Numbered from the stretch's first letter, positions 40,501 to 51,189 are shown. The stretch: 64,000 nt of DNA from Breviolum minutum Mf 1.05b.01 (GCA_000507305.1 DF241034.1:1-64000), one strand, 5' to 3'. Translations and numbers: made by a program. The notes: generated by a model from the letters alone, not told the origin.

Positions 40501-43500
40501 GCAAAATTCTGATAAATTGAATCGGTGCCTCGTTGCTGGTACACCCAGGATATATCGACAAAAATGGACGGTTCAAATCTCAGTTTTTGTTCACTGCTTC
40601 CGTTAATTTGTAGTCACTGGGACTTTTTGACTGCAGGCAGTTGACGGTTTGGAGATTTGGGAAATTTGAAAAATTCACACCGATCCAATTGCACATCAAC
40701 GTTCGGAGATGTAAACATCAAAATGTTTCACGTGTTTTTAAATCAAGTTGAAGGACTTTACTTTTCTTGTTTGAAATTGTAATTTGACCATCCTCATTTG
40801 ACCTGGGATGGGATTGGTTCATCATGTTGTGACCTTTGATTTGTGTCAGGCACGCGCCATGTTCCAGCAGAAAACGGACTGGAATCACCGGCATCTTGAC
40901 TTCGAAATGTCTTGGAAAAGACCTGTGGTATTATTCTCCAAAACACTGGCTTGTTTTCGGGCAAGATTTGGAACTGCCAACTGCCAATAGTTTCAAAGTC
41001 TTGCATTTTAGCAAGCTGGATATATCAATGAACCAATCTAGAAAAAGGGTGCGGTTTATCAGTTTGGTGTGGATCAACAGCGAAATCACGGAAAATTGTT
41101 CACTGCAACTTGTTCAACGGATTTGATGCAAAAAATCGGGCCAGACAGTTTTGCCTTTTTGATCTTAAGGCACAGTGCGGTGGGGAATCTCGGAATTGGA
41201 GGGGGTCTCTTTTTGTGTGAGAGATGGCAGGGGCATTCCAAAAATCCCACGTGCGGTTGGATTTGTTCAAAGAAAATTGCAGAATTTGATGAATATCTAA
41301 GAACATATTTTGTTGAAGTGATGTTCTGAGGCAACAAATTAGAAGAGTATACATTGCATATACCCCCCAACCACTAACAGTCACCACCAGGATTGTTATG
41401 TTTTTAGTTAGGGAATCCCTGTAAACCATCATGTTTTCAGCCGATGTTGGTGAGTTTTGTGACCGTGAAAATGTGAGGTACTCCAGCATCAACGTCCACG
41501 AAGGAGTGGAACCGAGCCGACGTGATGATTTAGAAGCGACAGGTGAACCGTTGGTTTACAAACCGGTTGGGATCGGTCCATTTCCCCGAGGTGGCACCGG
41601 GGGGAACTTTCACTCACTGCAAAGTTGTTGCGAAATGATCAATAAGTTGCGTCCTGAAAAAAAAAGGCCGTTTGGTTGGTTGGCTTATTTTTTTGGTGGA
41701 TTAATCCCTACCCAGTTATATAAATATAGGGATTATAAGAAACAACCTGCAGGTTGCTTTCTCAATTATGAAACATCCTGAAATAAAAAACATCTCTGAA
41801 AATAAAGTGCGCCCCAAAAGGATTGTATTCCAACCATCCATTTTTTGGGGGGGTCAGTTTCAGGCTATGAATTCCATGAAAGTCTCTGAATGTTTTGTCA
41901 GTTGTTCCATTGTCCGGTCGTGAAACCTTCAACTGGAGGGACGTTCAACGGTGAGATTGTAACATCTAAGTTTCAGGGAAAGATGAACTCTACACACAAT
42001 TCACTGTTTCAAGCGGCCTTGGCATACCTTGACATAGGAATGCTGGAGTGAAAATCAAGATGAGATGCAGTCCAGAAAACAAGAAGCAGAGATTTCACGC
42101 AGACATGTGATTGAACTGATTTGTAGACATTTATCAAGACTCGTCCAGATTTATAGTCCTGTTATCTCTCTTTTGAGTGGCGATTTGCCCCCCTCATCAG
42201 GATACATGCTGATGCATTTTTTGCGAGGCGGGACAAAAAGTTGTCTTCCTGTCCAGAAAATATTGGAAATGTAAAAGGATGTTGTGAGATCGTCAGAGTG
42301 GGTATACGCCATCCTTCGGAAAATGCGATGTCCCTCCACATGGATTGTCTTAAAGACCGTTGCTGGAATTTGTAGATCCAAAACGATAGGTTTCGAACCA
42401 AAAAAACCTTCAAAGTGCATACTAATTGCTACGAAGATATTATGTTGATTTGTCTCAAAGGACTTACTTGCACTAGCTACCTTTTTCGTTTTTTGCCACT
42501 GGCAAACGTTTGGTAGTGTTAGCTGAGCTTTCCCCCCGCATGAGATAGTCAGATAGTCATGATACGTGAAAAAAGGAATGGGCCCCCAAGAATGAACAAA
42601 CCACTAGATTCCGGACAAACGTATGTTTGGGGGCAGAAAAAATCACATGTATAATTTATACAACATACTTATGCTCCATGTTTTTTCATGTATACATTTT
42701 TATCCATTTACTGTATTTGTTTAATGACTTGCTTTTTTGCTTTTTTGGAAATACTGTAGTGTCATTGGCTCATTGGCTTTGCCATGTCATTGAACTTCCC
42801 TTGTTCCTGTGCCAGGCGACTTACCTTGGCTGGGCCTGAAGGCAAGGTCCAAGAAGTCCAAACATAAGGCCATCAGCGGTCTTGACCTCAGACATACCTC
42901 CTCACCTTGTAGGTTGCCAACCTACAGCTCCTCACCCTCTATGTCGCCAACCTACAGCCCTTACAAGTTTGCCCAACCATACCTCCTCACCCTCTAGGTT
43001 GCCAACCTACAGCTCCTCACCCTCTAGGTTGCCAACCTACAGCCCTTACAAGTTTGCCCAACCATGCCTCCTCACCCTCTAGGTTGCCAGCCTACAGCTC
43101 CTCACCCTGTAGGTTGCCAACCTGCAGCCAAACAAGTTTGCCAAACTATGCCTCTTCACAGCTTTGCAGGTTTGCCCAACCATGCCTCCTCACCCTGTAG
43201 GTCGTCAACCTACAGCTTTACAAGTTTGCCCAACCATGCCTCCTCACCCTGTAGGTCGCCAACCCGCAGCTTTACAAGTTTGCCCAACCATGCCTCCTCA
43301 CCCTGCCAACCTACAACCCAAACCCTGTCTTGGCAACCTACTGGCTAAATGTGGGCCCGACATTCAAATACTGCAGCCTCCAAACTCTGTAGTTTGCCAA
43401 CCTACAGCCCTAAACGTTAGCCTAACATGCAAAATCATGTAATTTCCTTACCCTCCCCAAAACTAACATAGCCCCTGAAAATGGGCCATCCCAAAAGGAA

Positions 43501-44916
43501 ATTCATCTTCCAACCATTGATTTTCAGGGGCCATGTTAGTTTCAGGGAGGGTAACCCTGGGTGCGGTGCTTCTTAGTGTATTTTTTCAGTTTTGGCCAGG
43601 GCCCACACCACATGAAGATCTCCGTTGTTGAGCGAGCTTCCTGCATATCACCGAGGTGTCAAGCAGGACACCTCCGATGAAGAGCTTTGAAGCATAGCTG
43701 CATATGATAGACGGGGGCCGGTGATCCCACCCCTTTGTAGGATTCCAGGTGCAGAAGTTATCCGTCTCTTGTGTGATCGCAAGGTGTTGTTGATAGGGTG
43801 AACTGCAACAGCATCTTTGCAATTGTCGTTGACAAGCCTGATGGATGGAAAATTTCACATCAAAAAGGGCTCTGACTTTTGATGTGTGTGCTTCAGTTTG
43901 GCGAATGTATTTCAATCATTTATCAAATTCTAAGTGATCAATTCAGACCCATGGTTGGCTGAGGTCGGGGTTATCCCGAAGAATTTTGTGGCCGAGCTGC
44001 ATCACATGTTGATTTGTCGGGAAAATATCCTCAAAGAATGCAAAAACCCCTTGCCAATTTATAGCGGTACATTGACATCAACCCAAAATGGATCCAAAAA
44101 TGGTGGTTGGGTAAGGGGCAATGCCCCTGATACCTTCAATTCTGTGTTGAAAGGTTGAAATATTTAGACTTCACCCAGCATTCTGGTAACTAAGGCATTT
44201 TTCTACAATACTGCAGATCCTTGCAATTCAGTGAGAAGCCGAACTACGACTTCCTGTCCCTTGTCTTGAAATGGCAGTTGAAGTAGAGAAATCATGTCAG
44301 GTTACAGATGTTTTAGTACCAGCACCTTCCAAGGGGGGCCAATCAAACCCTAAAGGATGCTGAATTGACACCCTTTTTGTTACCATGTCGCTTTGGAAGG
44401 TCCAGTTACCATCTTCATACCATTTTAGTGTGATTTCTACTTCAAAACCCTGAGCGAAACTTTGACAAATTCCAATTTCCAAGGCGCAACCTTTTTCGCA
44501 AGCTCTTCGAGAGGCCGATTTTTTGACACCCTTCACATAGTTTTTTTCGTAGGAGAAAAGGTGACAAACCCTGAAGTTTGAGATTCGAAACTCAAAAAAA
44601 TAAGGGTTTCCCTTAAAAAAAACATGTCTTTCGTTCAGGTTTTCGTTGTTAAACTTCACGGATGCATTTGAACCGGGAAACAGTGGTGAAGTTTGAACTG
44701 TGCCTTATTTATGTCTCATGCAGAAATTTTGGATGAATGTAGATCTACCTCCCACTGGTTCAATGGAAAATGACCCAAGCTTGTTACATCTAAAAGTTTA
44801 TGGATGCACCCATTTTCCACTGGGTTTTGTTGGAGGAAAGGTAGCAGGTTGCTCTGCAAAAAACCACGCATGTCCAGGGAAGGTTTTGTTGATGATGGCA
44901 TCTTTGACTGGACGGG
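37496..44916 (+). CDS. Casein kinase 1 family protein kinase, at least 10 exons
   Basis: Ser/Thr kinase of the CK1 family. Exons in order carry the Gly-rich loop (EIGSGSYSEVYLG), the VAVK lysine (NVAVKVD), the CK1 hallmark VMDLLGPSL, the catalytic loop (LEYVHSCGLLYRDIK), DFG (YIVDFGLAK), the CK1 activation-segment signature EPSRRDDLEA, MLMHFLRGDLPWLGLKARSK, then FVAELHHML, SLQFSEKPNYDFL and EGFVDDGIFDW. Tyr instead of His in HRD, and FLRG, resemble the CK1-gamma subfamily; localisation and substrates cannot be told. The catalytic Lys, Asp and DFG are present, so it should be active. Most later exons join in phase. Segments for the C helix, the helix before YRD, the HIPYRE loop and the KISE block were not firmly placed. 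Exons upstream (36.7-37.0 kb) and downstream (46.4-46.6 kb) may belong to it. Confidence 0.9.
37691..37727 (+). CDS. CK1 exon: VAVK lysine
   Basis: Encodes GDNVAVKVDLDS between TTGGCAG|G and a GT or upstream GA donor; supplies the ATP-binding Lys. Confidence 0.75.
37903..37975 (+). CDS. CK1 candidate exon: C-helix region
   Basis: Encodes QIREAKEWQLAEKGNKLLGG after GGATCAG, similar in pattern to the PQL--E-K-Y--L-GG helix of CK1. The phase with the preceding exon is not certain. Confidence 0.4.
38027..38116. repeat. Foldback element, family A (in CK1 intron)
   Basis: GGTGGTTTCAAATATG...GAGTTGAAACCACCAACTAG, with a shortened core. Confidence 0.8.
38665..38753 (+). CDS. CK1 exon: LLGPSL motif
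   Basis: Encodes GWIGSQGEYNFMVMDLLGPS then LDAYFKHCTS between AACCCAG|G and a GT donor; matches (R/K)W-G-EG-YN-(L/M)VM(D/E)LLGPSL. Confidence 0.92.
39789..39845 (+). CDS. CK1 exon: catalytic loop
   Basis: Encodes IIDRLEYVHSCGLLYRDIK after ATCTCAG|G. The RD catalytic pair is kept; His of HRD is Tyr, as in CK1-gamma. A GC donor splits the Lys codon. Confidence 0.9.
40054..40197. repeat. Foldback element, family D (in CK1 intron)
   Basis: TACTGTTTGATGG is mirrored by CCCATCAACAGTA, with GTTTTATACATCC inside; longer than other copies. Confidence 0.8.
40265..40310 (+). CDS. CK1 exon: DFG motif
   Basis: Encodes EDSARLYIVDFGLAK after ATCTCAG|G; a GC donor follows. Equivalent to (V/I)Y(I/V)IDFGLAKKY. 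Confidence 0.9.
41478..41542 (+). CDS. CK1 exon: SRRDDLE signature
   Basis: Encodes YSSINVHEGVEPSRRDDLEA then T, with a split Gly codon at a GT donor; matches ARYASINTH-G-EQSRRDDLE-LG. The acceptor could be TGTGAG|G (41477) or TTTTCAG at 41440, which would add about 12 residues. Confidence 0.92.
41779..41869. repeat. Foldback family B, diverged (in CK1 intron)
   Basis: CCTGAAATAAAAAACATCTCT...CCAACCATCCATTTTTTGGGG...GTCAGTTTCAGG. Confidence 0.5.
42201..42227 (+). CDS. CK1 exon: YVLMYF-LRG
   Basis: 27-base exon encoding the end of a Gly codon and YMLMHFLR between CATCAG|G and a GC donor; in phase with both neighbours. Confidence 0.85.
42816..42878 (+). CDS. CK1 exon: LPWLGLKA
   Basis: Encodes GDLPWLGLKARSKKSKHKAI then S between GTGCCAG|G and a GT donor; matches G-LPWQGLKA---K-KYE-I. 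Confidence 0.92.
42885..43440. repeat. Minisatellite in CK1 intron
   Basis: Array built from the words AGGTTGCCAACCTACAG, CTCCTCACCCTCT, CCCTTACAAGTTTG and CCCAACCATGCCTCCTCACC, in units of about 35-75 bases. It starts seven bases after the exon end, so it forms the 5' part of the intron. Confidence 0.92.
43449..43553. repeat. Foldback element, family B, best copy
   Basis: TACCCTCCCCAAAACTAACAT is mirrored by ATGTTAGTTTCAGGGAGGGTA, with inner arms GCCCCTGAAAATGG / TGATTTTCAGGGGC: an almost complete hairpin. Confidence 0.9.
43964..44010 (+). CDS. CK1 exon: EFATYL block
   Basis: Encodes VGVIPKNFVAELHHM between GGCTGAG|G and a GA donor; joining TT|A to the next exon gives HHMLSLQF, colinear with YLNFCRSLRF of CK1. 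Confidence 0.7.
44217..44273 (+). CDS. CK1 exon: KPDY block
   Basis: Encodes SLQFSEKPNYDFLSLVLK and a split Trp codon; matches RSL-FDDKPDY-YLR-L. A GC donor at 44274. Confidence 0.87.
44318..44404. repeat. Foldback element, family I (in CK1 intron)
   Basis: ACCAGCACCTTCCAAGGGG...AACCCTAAAGGATGC...TTTGGAAGGTCC; second copy of the 14571 element. Confidence 0.6.
44878..44916 (+). CDS. CK1 exon: FDW, end of kinase domain
   Basis: Encodes EGFVDDGIFDWTG after GTCCAG|G, matching the QGF-YD-VFDW end of the CK1 kinase domain. Possible GA donor; the frame remains open to 45181, so a read-through C-terminus is an alternative. Confidence 0.85.
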
Positions 44917-45813
44917 GATGAAGCTCGGCCTTCGAGGATTTGATGCGATGACGCCTGAAAAATCGAACAAAGAGTCAACGCACGTGCGTGTGCTAGGGAA
45001 AAAGGCTATGACAAATCCGAGAATGACATGCAATCAGACTTTGGATGTTGAAATCCAGAGAGGTTTGAGAGCTTTCGGGGGAGACAGAACGACTGCAATA
45101 GAGAAGAGGTTTTATGTCAAGGTACAATCAAAGGAGGGAGCTAAACGACTTGTCCATGGCGGAAATCCGCTTTCAGCTTAAATGAATTTCTGACGAAACA
45201 GCGTTCCAGGGTTCCCCACAACATTCTTGGAGGCAATGAGCTCTAGAAGAGAGAAAGAAGAAAGAGAGACAAGATGATTTCAAACTCAAGAATTGCTATC
45301 CTGTATGATATGGCTGGCTGTTTTTTGTTGTGAATTTGTGTGTATGTGTGTGTACGTTTATGTTTCTTTGTTCTTCAGCCTTTTTGACTGCTAAATTGTC
45401 TGGATGGCTGTTCATCACTGAGGAGCCTCCCTCCGCCAAGTGAGCGGAAAAAGATGGTCTCCTGTTCCAGAGATGTGCGGAAAGAACGAGAGAAGGACCT
45501 AAGACAAATGATTTTTTTAAGTGTACTTTCGGGTGCAAGAGCGTTTCCGGGTTTGTATATGATTCAAGATGATTGACCCCCTCAAAGGGATGGTGCATCC
45601 TAATTTTGTTTGGCATAGCCATGTGCCATTATCTTCCCAAAAGGTTACAATGTGGAAAATCTTGGAAAATATACCAAAACGCTTCATCCCCTGTTAGAAA
45701 ACAACGTCTCTCGCATTCTAAAAAAAGCGTCGTGCCACAAACTCTTGACTTTTTTTGGCGCCAAATTCCCGATCTCCAAAGGTAATGAGAGGTTTGAGTG
45801 GTTTACTACGAAG

Positions 45814-45916
45814 AGGTGGTTTCAAATATTTTTCAATTTTTACCCCCAAGTATGGGGAAATGATCCAAGTTGACGATATAATATTTTTCAACTGGGTGGC
45901 TCACCCACCAACTAGA
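45814..45916. repeat. Foldback element, family A
   Basis: GAGGTGGTTTCAAATATT...CAAGTATGGGGAAATGATCC...CCCACCAACTAG. Confidence 0.75.
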
Positions 45917-46447
45917 CTAGCAATTTTCCAATGGGCGCGGTTTTTTTTCTAACACATCACTTGATCATGAATGGAGATGCCTTCGGATCCGTCAGGAGGC
46001 GAAGTTGAAGGCCTTTTTCGGATTGTTCGGTCGGTCAGAGGGTGGTGAAATATCACCAAAAAACGCAGAAAAAAAACATGCCTTGTTTTTGGGTTAGAGT
46101 TTTGAAAAAAATGGCAGGTTGTTGTCAAGAGATTGAAGTAATTAAATTAGTTTAAATGATGTAGTGTTGATTTCATAAGGTGTTTGTTTGATCCTTTGCA
46201 TGATCTGGTTTGATATAGCAGGGGGAACTATTTGTATTCGACGTTTTTGGCTACGCAGGTAGTTGTTTTAAAGCTGCTGGAATCAATCACTTTACAGCTT
46301 TGAATCTATACCAAGACCTGAGTAGAAAGCTTTCAGAAAGCGCCAACTGTAATTTGTTTTCTCGTTTTGGAGATGTTCATGGTATGATTGTTGATTATGT
46401 GTCAATATATGTTACTATTTTTCCATATTTGTTCCTATAATATTCCA

Positions 46448-46570
46448 CGCAAACTGTGGCATTTCCTGCACCATCAAAAATCCTCGAAGTCATTGAAGGT
46501 GGTGGAGATGGTCAACGGCACGAATGGGACCCGGTCTAGAAGCCGCGGTCGCAACGAAAAACGCAGCTAG
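46448..46570 (+). CDS. Candidate exon, possibly terminal
   Basis: One phase runs to a stop at 46568 and encodes a basic, Ser/Arg-rich tail (GTNGTRSRSRGRNEKRS). Another encodes TVAFPAPSKILEVIEGGGDG up to a GT donor at 46538. Either could be a CK1 tail or part of the next gene. Confidence 0.35.
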   Translation, partial: RKLWHFLHHQKSSKSLKVVEMVNGTNGTRSRSRGRNEKRS

Positions 46571-46679
46571 CTTGGGAACGAAAAAAAAGACATCGCCATT
46601 CGCGCGCCATGCTGCGGCGACCCAGGTGGCAGGACATGACTTACTTGACTAAAACTACCAGTTTTTGCCTCTCGAAAAT

Positions 46680-46760
46680 AGAAGTTTCACCAAAGAAAAG
46701 TTTTTCGTCTTCCAACCGTCCATTTTCACGGGCCGTGCTGTTAGTTTTGGGAGTGTATAT
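46680..46760. repeat. Foldback family B, partial
   Basis: CTTCCAACCGTCCATTTTCACGGGCC...GCTGTTAGTTTTGGGAGTGTA; the left arm is eroded. Confidence 0.5.
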
Positions 46761-46967
46761 ATTTGGTGTCCTGGATGTGGTTGGGAATGATAAAACTTGA
46801 AACTGCCGAGTGGACGAGCGGTAGGTACATGCTTTCTCCACAAGGTTGAACACTTCACAGAAGTCAGCCACTGTTTTTTCTTCGGGGATGAACCTTTGAC
46901 ACTACTCGAAAAAAAAAAATGCATTCTGACGCGTCAACATTTCCAGTAGTCATTTCATTGAAATCAT

Positions 46968-47070
46968 TACCCTCGTTGGTACTAACATATCCCATCCCAA
47001 GACACTTTTGAGTCGATGATTTTCCGAACTTCTCGTTTGGTGGGGTCAATTTGTTTTCTCGTTTCCTGGA
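46968..47070. repeat. Foldback element, family H
   Basis: TTACCCTCGTTGGTACTAACATAT...CGTTTCCTGGAGGGTAA; its core GTCGATGATTTTCCGAACTTC reappears inverted at 57935-58041. Confidence 0.6.
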
Positions 47071-47131
47071 GGGTAAAAGATGGTAAAAGCTTGGTATTCC
47101 TACTATTGTTACACCGAAATCCTGTTGCAGT

Positions 47132-47239
47132 TTACCCTCCAGTAAACTAACATGGCAATGGAGAATCCCCATTTTCAATAGGTAATACATCTTCAAAAGG
47201 GTTATTTTTCATTGCCATGTTAGTTTACCAAAGGGTACA
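47132..47239. repeat. Foldback element, family C, best copy
   Basis: TTTACCCTCCAGTAAACTAACA and inner CATGGCAATGGA are mirrored by CCATTGCCATGTTAGTTTACC, with TTCAATAGGTAATACATCTTC in the centre. Confidence 0.85.
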
Positions 47240-47300
47240 AGAAATCAATCCATTAAGATCATGACTCACCAAACCCCAATGATGTTTGTAGCTGTTCCAG

Positions 47301-47437
47301 GCCGAGCAGCAAAAAAAAACGCCACGCTTTTGAGTGGTTCAGTCGTCCTTCCGGATGAGGCGGCTGAGTGGAAAAAGTCTTATTGTGACTCCACAATAAA
47401 CAAGGAAAAGCCAAGGGACATTAGAGAATCTGGGAGA
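47301..47437 (+). CDS. Candidate exon, unassigned
   Basis: Encodes RAAKKNATLLSGSVVLPDEA then AEWKKSYCDSTIN after GTTCCAG|G; the other phases contain stops. Composition is coding-like. The family is not recognised. It may group with plus-strand candidates at 47560 and 47808. Confidence 0.4.
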
Positions 47438-47559
47438 TGTTGTATGTCAAGATGTAGGAAAACATGAATGGATGACAGGTCCACAATGTTAAGAGATACC
47501 GAATGATTCTTGTCTTTGACCCTCCAAGTTCGTTGCGTTGTGTTTGCCCACTGTGACAG

Positions 47560-47643
47560 GAGCGCGCTGCAGAAGAAGCAGTCACTTTAGTTGGTTTCGC
47601 ACCGGACAAGGATGTTACACAAAGCTCGTTGAAAAAGCAGTGA
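47560..47643 (+). CDS. Candidate exon, possibly terminal
   Basis: After GTGACAG|G encodes ERAAEEAVTLVGFAPDKDV then TQSSLKKQ and a TGA at 47641. It could end there or splice at a GA donor after DK. Confidence 0.4.
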   Translation, partial: ERAAEEAVTLVGFAPDKDVTQSSLKKQ

Positions 47644-47807
47644 TTTGACCAAATTACCCATTTTGGGGGGGATCAAACAATGCAAATGCAGAGTGATTTG
47701 GAGGGATTTCCCTTACAATTAGTGCATTGAGTGGGTTGGTGATTTTTCATGACCCCTTGTTTGAGTTCTGCATGCTACGATTTCTTACAGTACTTCTTCC
47801 TATGTTA

Positions 47808-47868
47808 GAAAAGCCACCTCCAAAGTTGGCTGTGAAGCCCGCAGCTCCTTGCAGTGAGGATCTCCCAA
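47808..47868 (+). CDS. Weak candidate exon, Pro/Lys-rich
   Basis: Encodes KPPPKLAVKPAAPCSEDLP after TGTTAG with a GT donor. It looks disordered. Confidence 0.3.
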
Positions 47869-47886
47869 GGTGTTCCAAATGTTTCT

Positions 47887-48012
47887 ACCTGGAACCCCAA
47901 ACAACCAGTTTAAAATGGATCTTTGGTTAAAGAACCAGTTTCTATGTAAAGATTTGGTTCATCATGCAATTGATAGATAACCGTTTAGAAATGGTTGTTT
48001 GGGGTTCCAGGT
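47887..48012. repeat. Foldback element, single copy
   Basis: ACCTGGAACCCCAAACAACCA is mirrored by TGGTTGTTTGGGGTTCCAGGT; about 125 bases overall, and no second copy was seen here. Confidence 0.85.
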
Positions 48013-48405
48013 ACAAATGATTGAGGTGAAATTATTTTCGTTCTTTAATATCCAAAGCTCACCTGATTCGGTGCCGAAGCTCACTGAATCAGCGCGAACC
48101 ACCGCTCTCGAACCAGCCATTTGCAGCATCTGTGGACATTCTCTGTACCAACAGTACCAGTAGCCCAAGATGTTTGGGTTTTGAAAGGGTTTTAATGATC
48201 GTGCTGCTAAACAGGTAGGCGGCTTGTCATTGTGACACAAAATGACACAAGTATTTGATAGTATTTGCATATTTACATCAACTTCAAGTTTGGAAAATTC
48301 GGGCATGGAGAAATCACCCCAATCCACTCTGAAGTTGAACAAAATGCCGGATACGAGGATAAGATGTTTTGGGGAAATGCAAATGAGCAATGAAGAAAGC
48401 CATGG

Positions 48406-48484
48406 TTGTTCAGGCTATATAGGGGACTGTACTACCCTCTTCTGAGGGGATTATGATAAACCATTATAAGAATCCCTATGAAAC
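48406..48484. repeat. Foldback element, family G
   Basis: GGTTGTTCAGGCTATATAGGGG...GATAAACCATTATAAGAATCC...GAAACAACC. Confidence 0.6.
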
Positions 48485-50092
48485 AACCAGTAGAATGGAA
48501 AGTAAGAAGGTTTTCTTCGTGGCTCAAATGTTTTCACAAATCCTTTTTTCTCACAATCCCGTCAAGATGGATCCCATCATTGGATTCTGTTTTGCTGTTT
48601 TCGCAGATTCTGCGGATGCTGACCAATATTTGTGTCTTGGTGTTGCTGGTTGTAGTGCTTTTATCACGTCCTGTTTTTAAAATAGCAGTTTTTCCAGCAG
48701 CTTCACAAAGTTACTCTGCAAGCACTAAAACAACCAGCACAAGCCAATCAATGTTTTTTTTCGATTGGGCCGCGACAGCAATTGTGCCTGAAATGAGATG
48801 TCCCGGTTTCAATTGTCGATGAGGAGATAGTATACAATGTATACAGAAGATATCAGCATGTAATTGTAGCCTATCATGAGCTGAGAACTGTGCTAATAAT
48901 TCGAGGATGAGTGTCCAAGAATATCTATAAACACAGCTGCGGTGCAGATTTGCTTCGGGTCATTTGAAAAAAATGTAGTGAAGATATGAACTTTGAATGA
49001 TAAGGATGCGATTGATCCATTCTTCGCATTGGAAAATTCGAGGCATTCTGACAAGTGTCATAGCAAAGCATGTTCCAGCGGTACACCGACTTCTGTGTGT
49101 TGTTTCATGTTTTGTCAGCTCAATGACTTGCAACTTCCATGATGAATGCTAACACCAAAAATCACTTAAGGGGGACATCCAGTATAGATTGGTGCTGGCA
49201 GTTTCACAATGCCAATTCTTTTCGTTTGTCTCTGAGCAGTTTCAGTCGAAAGCTTGCCTCAAGGTCAGGTTCGTAGAGGTTTTTTGTTGGAAATGGAAAC
49301 TTCTTCTTTCACCTTAGCAACATGCAAATGGAGTGATCTTGGGTGACTTCCATCCATACAAAGTGTATTTTTTTGGCAAAAAATGGAGAATTTGGGTTGG
49401 TTTTTGAGAGGAATTGGCGATTAGTAAGATGGTGGTGTCCTAGTGTTTTGGTGGTCGGTTTCTGTAGGGAATTCATACTGGGTTCTTTATCGTTTATCGT
49501 ACAAGCAGTGACCAGCCCCCGTGATAGTTGGTGAACATCAGTAGATGAGGGGATTGCAGCACGCTTGTTTTTGGGGATGTTCACGTTTGGGAAAATGAAC
49601 ATCAACAGAATTCTTTCTGTTAATGCTAAGCAAAATCCCAAGAGGATTGAAGATCAAGAGCCATGGGTCCATATCCGATGATGCGAAGTGTTTGTTTCTT
49701 CATGTTTGTGTGTTGACAAATGGGTTGGCCGGTTGGCTTTCGGCCTGCTGTTCAAAAAAGACTTTACTCGAAACTTTAAAGCATTGCTGCTGGCACGGCG
49801 GGCGCAGGCACGGTTTTTGGTGTATTTCTGTATTTTGTGTGGTGTGAAGCATTGACACTATCAGTTTGTGGGTTTCGTTCATATCTTCAACTATAAAAAC
49901 ATGGCTAGCTTTGGACACAACCAGCTGTTGGGTCCCGTGGCAGGTTGCATCTCTTGTTGTACATATGTACTTCTTCCAAACAAATGCAGTGCCAGTGTCT
50001 CAGGAATTCCCGGGGGGCAGATCCAATGGCAGATGTCTTGCAAGCATTTTCAAAAAATGGCAATGTGTATGAAATTTTGTTTGGCAAAATCC

Positions 50093-50206
50093 TACACCCC
50101 CTAAGATTAACATAGAGTCTGAAAATGACGGTTTGGAAGATGAGTTTCATTGAGTTTCCTTTTTCAGGGGTATATTCTCAGGTTCCATGTTCATCTTCCG
50201 GGGTGT
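50093..50206. repeat. Foldback family B, diverged
   Basis: CTACACCCCCTAAGATTAACAT...GGTTCCATGTTCATCTTCCGGGGTGT. Confidence 0.55.
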
Positions 50207-51104
50207 TGGGCGCATGCTACCATCTGCTGTTTGGAAAACTAAGGCTCAACTGCTGTGAGAATGCCCTCCCTGGACAGTTAGTGCGGCCCATGGACAGTGT
50301 GTGAATGAGAAAGGTCAGAAATGAGCAGAACTGTTTGGATGTTTCTTTTCAAGATATCTGAAATTTGGATACATATTGAGCCCAGGGATGACAAGCAAGT
50401 TCTTCATCAACAGCTACAGTATCATATTCCTCATCACTCCTCAGCATGCTTCATCACAACAACCAATTATGTAATCTACAGTAACGAAATCCCATTGACA
50501 ATAAGAAGAGTCATGCCCGACCCAACCTCCAGAACACCGAATACTATCAAAACCTCTTAGAACAGCTTTGGGAACCATGTTTGATCATCAGTGTGCATAT
50601 CAGTGATACGTATTACGGATGTGTCATTCCCTGCACTTTTCCTCGGTGCAGTTTGGGGGATTTTTGGGGCACAAAAAGGATCCAGTGGGGATCAGCCAAG
50701 GATCAGCCCAAAATAGATCACTTCATCAAAAGCGAAACTTCTTCCACTTTAAAAATAACATGTTGGGAGCCATTTCGACTTTTGAATCAATTTTTTCGGC
50801 AGCACAGGGGACCGATGATTGGTGATGCACATAAGTTACATATTTTTCTATAGGAACCTGATTTTGTTCAAGCAGAAGTGATTCTGTAATGCGCCCAGAA
50901 AGGAGGGAAAGGATGCAAGACTGATCAAAGCTGTCCTATGATGCACATCCAAACAGTGTGAACCCAACTGTCAACCTTTGCTTCTTTGGCCACAGGATAT
51001 AGTCATGGACTCCTCCATGACGCATTTTTGAGCCGCATAAAGATAAGAAATATATCCTCATTGTACCTCAAATTTCCGTGCAGAATGTGAAGCTGTACCT
51101 GGTC

Positions 51105-51189
51105 TTGGTGGCGGTGTTAATTTTTTTGAATGGGCAGATGATCCAATTCGACAAATATTTTTCAGATGGTTGGAAACTACCAACTAGAT
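51105..51189. repeat. Foldback family A, diverged
   Basis: GATGATCCAATTCGACAAATAT...GGTTGGAAACTACCAACTAG; the left arm is eroded. Confidence 0.6.

Larger units (their letters stand above)
44917..47300. other. Region after the kinase domain
   Basis: Probably contains the C-terminal tail exons of CK1, but none is certain. A coding-like stretch lies at 46448-46570 in two alternative phases (entered separately). Foldback copies A (45814-45916), B (46680-46760), H (46968-47070) and C (47132-47239) occupy much of it. 45182-45800 shows nothing recognisable. Confidence 0.45.

Noticed and set aside
42885-43440. CRISPR-like array
   Set aside because: The repeats are degenerate, variable in spacing and without unique spacers; the sequence is eukaryotic intron.
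42809-43442. Open frames of 60-95 codons with repeated Pro/Ser/Thr blocks
   Set aside because: They fall within the intronic minisatellite; only the short part up to 42878 is kinase exon.
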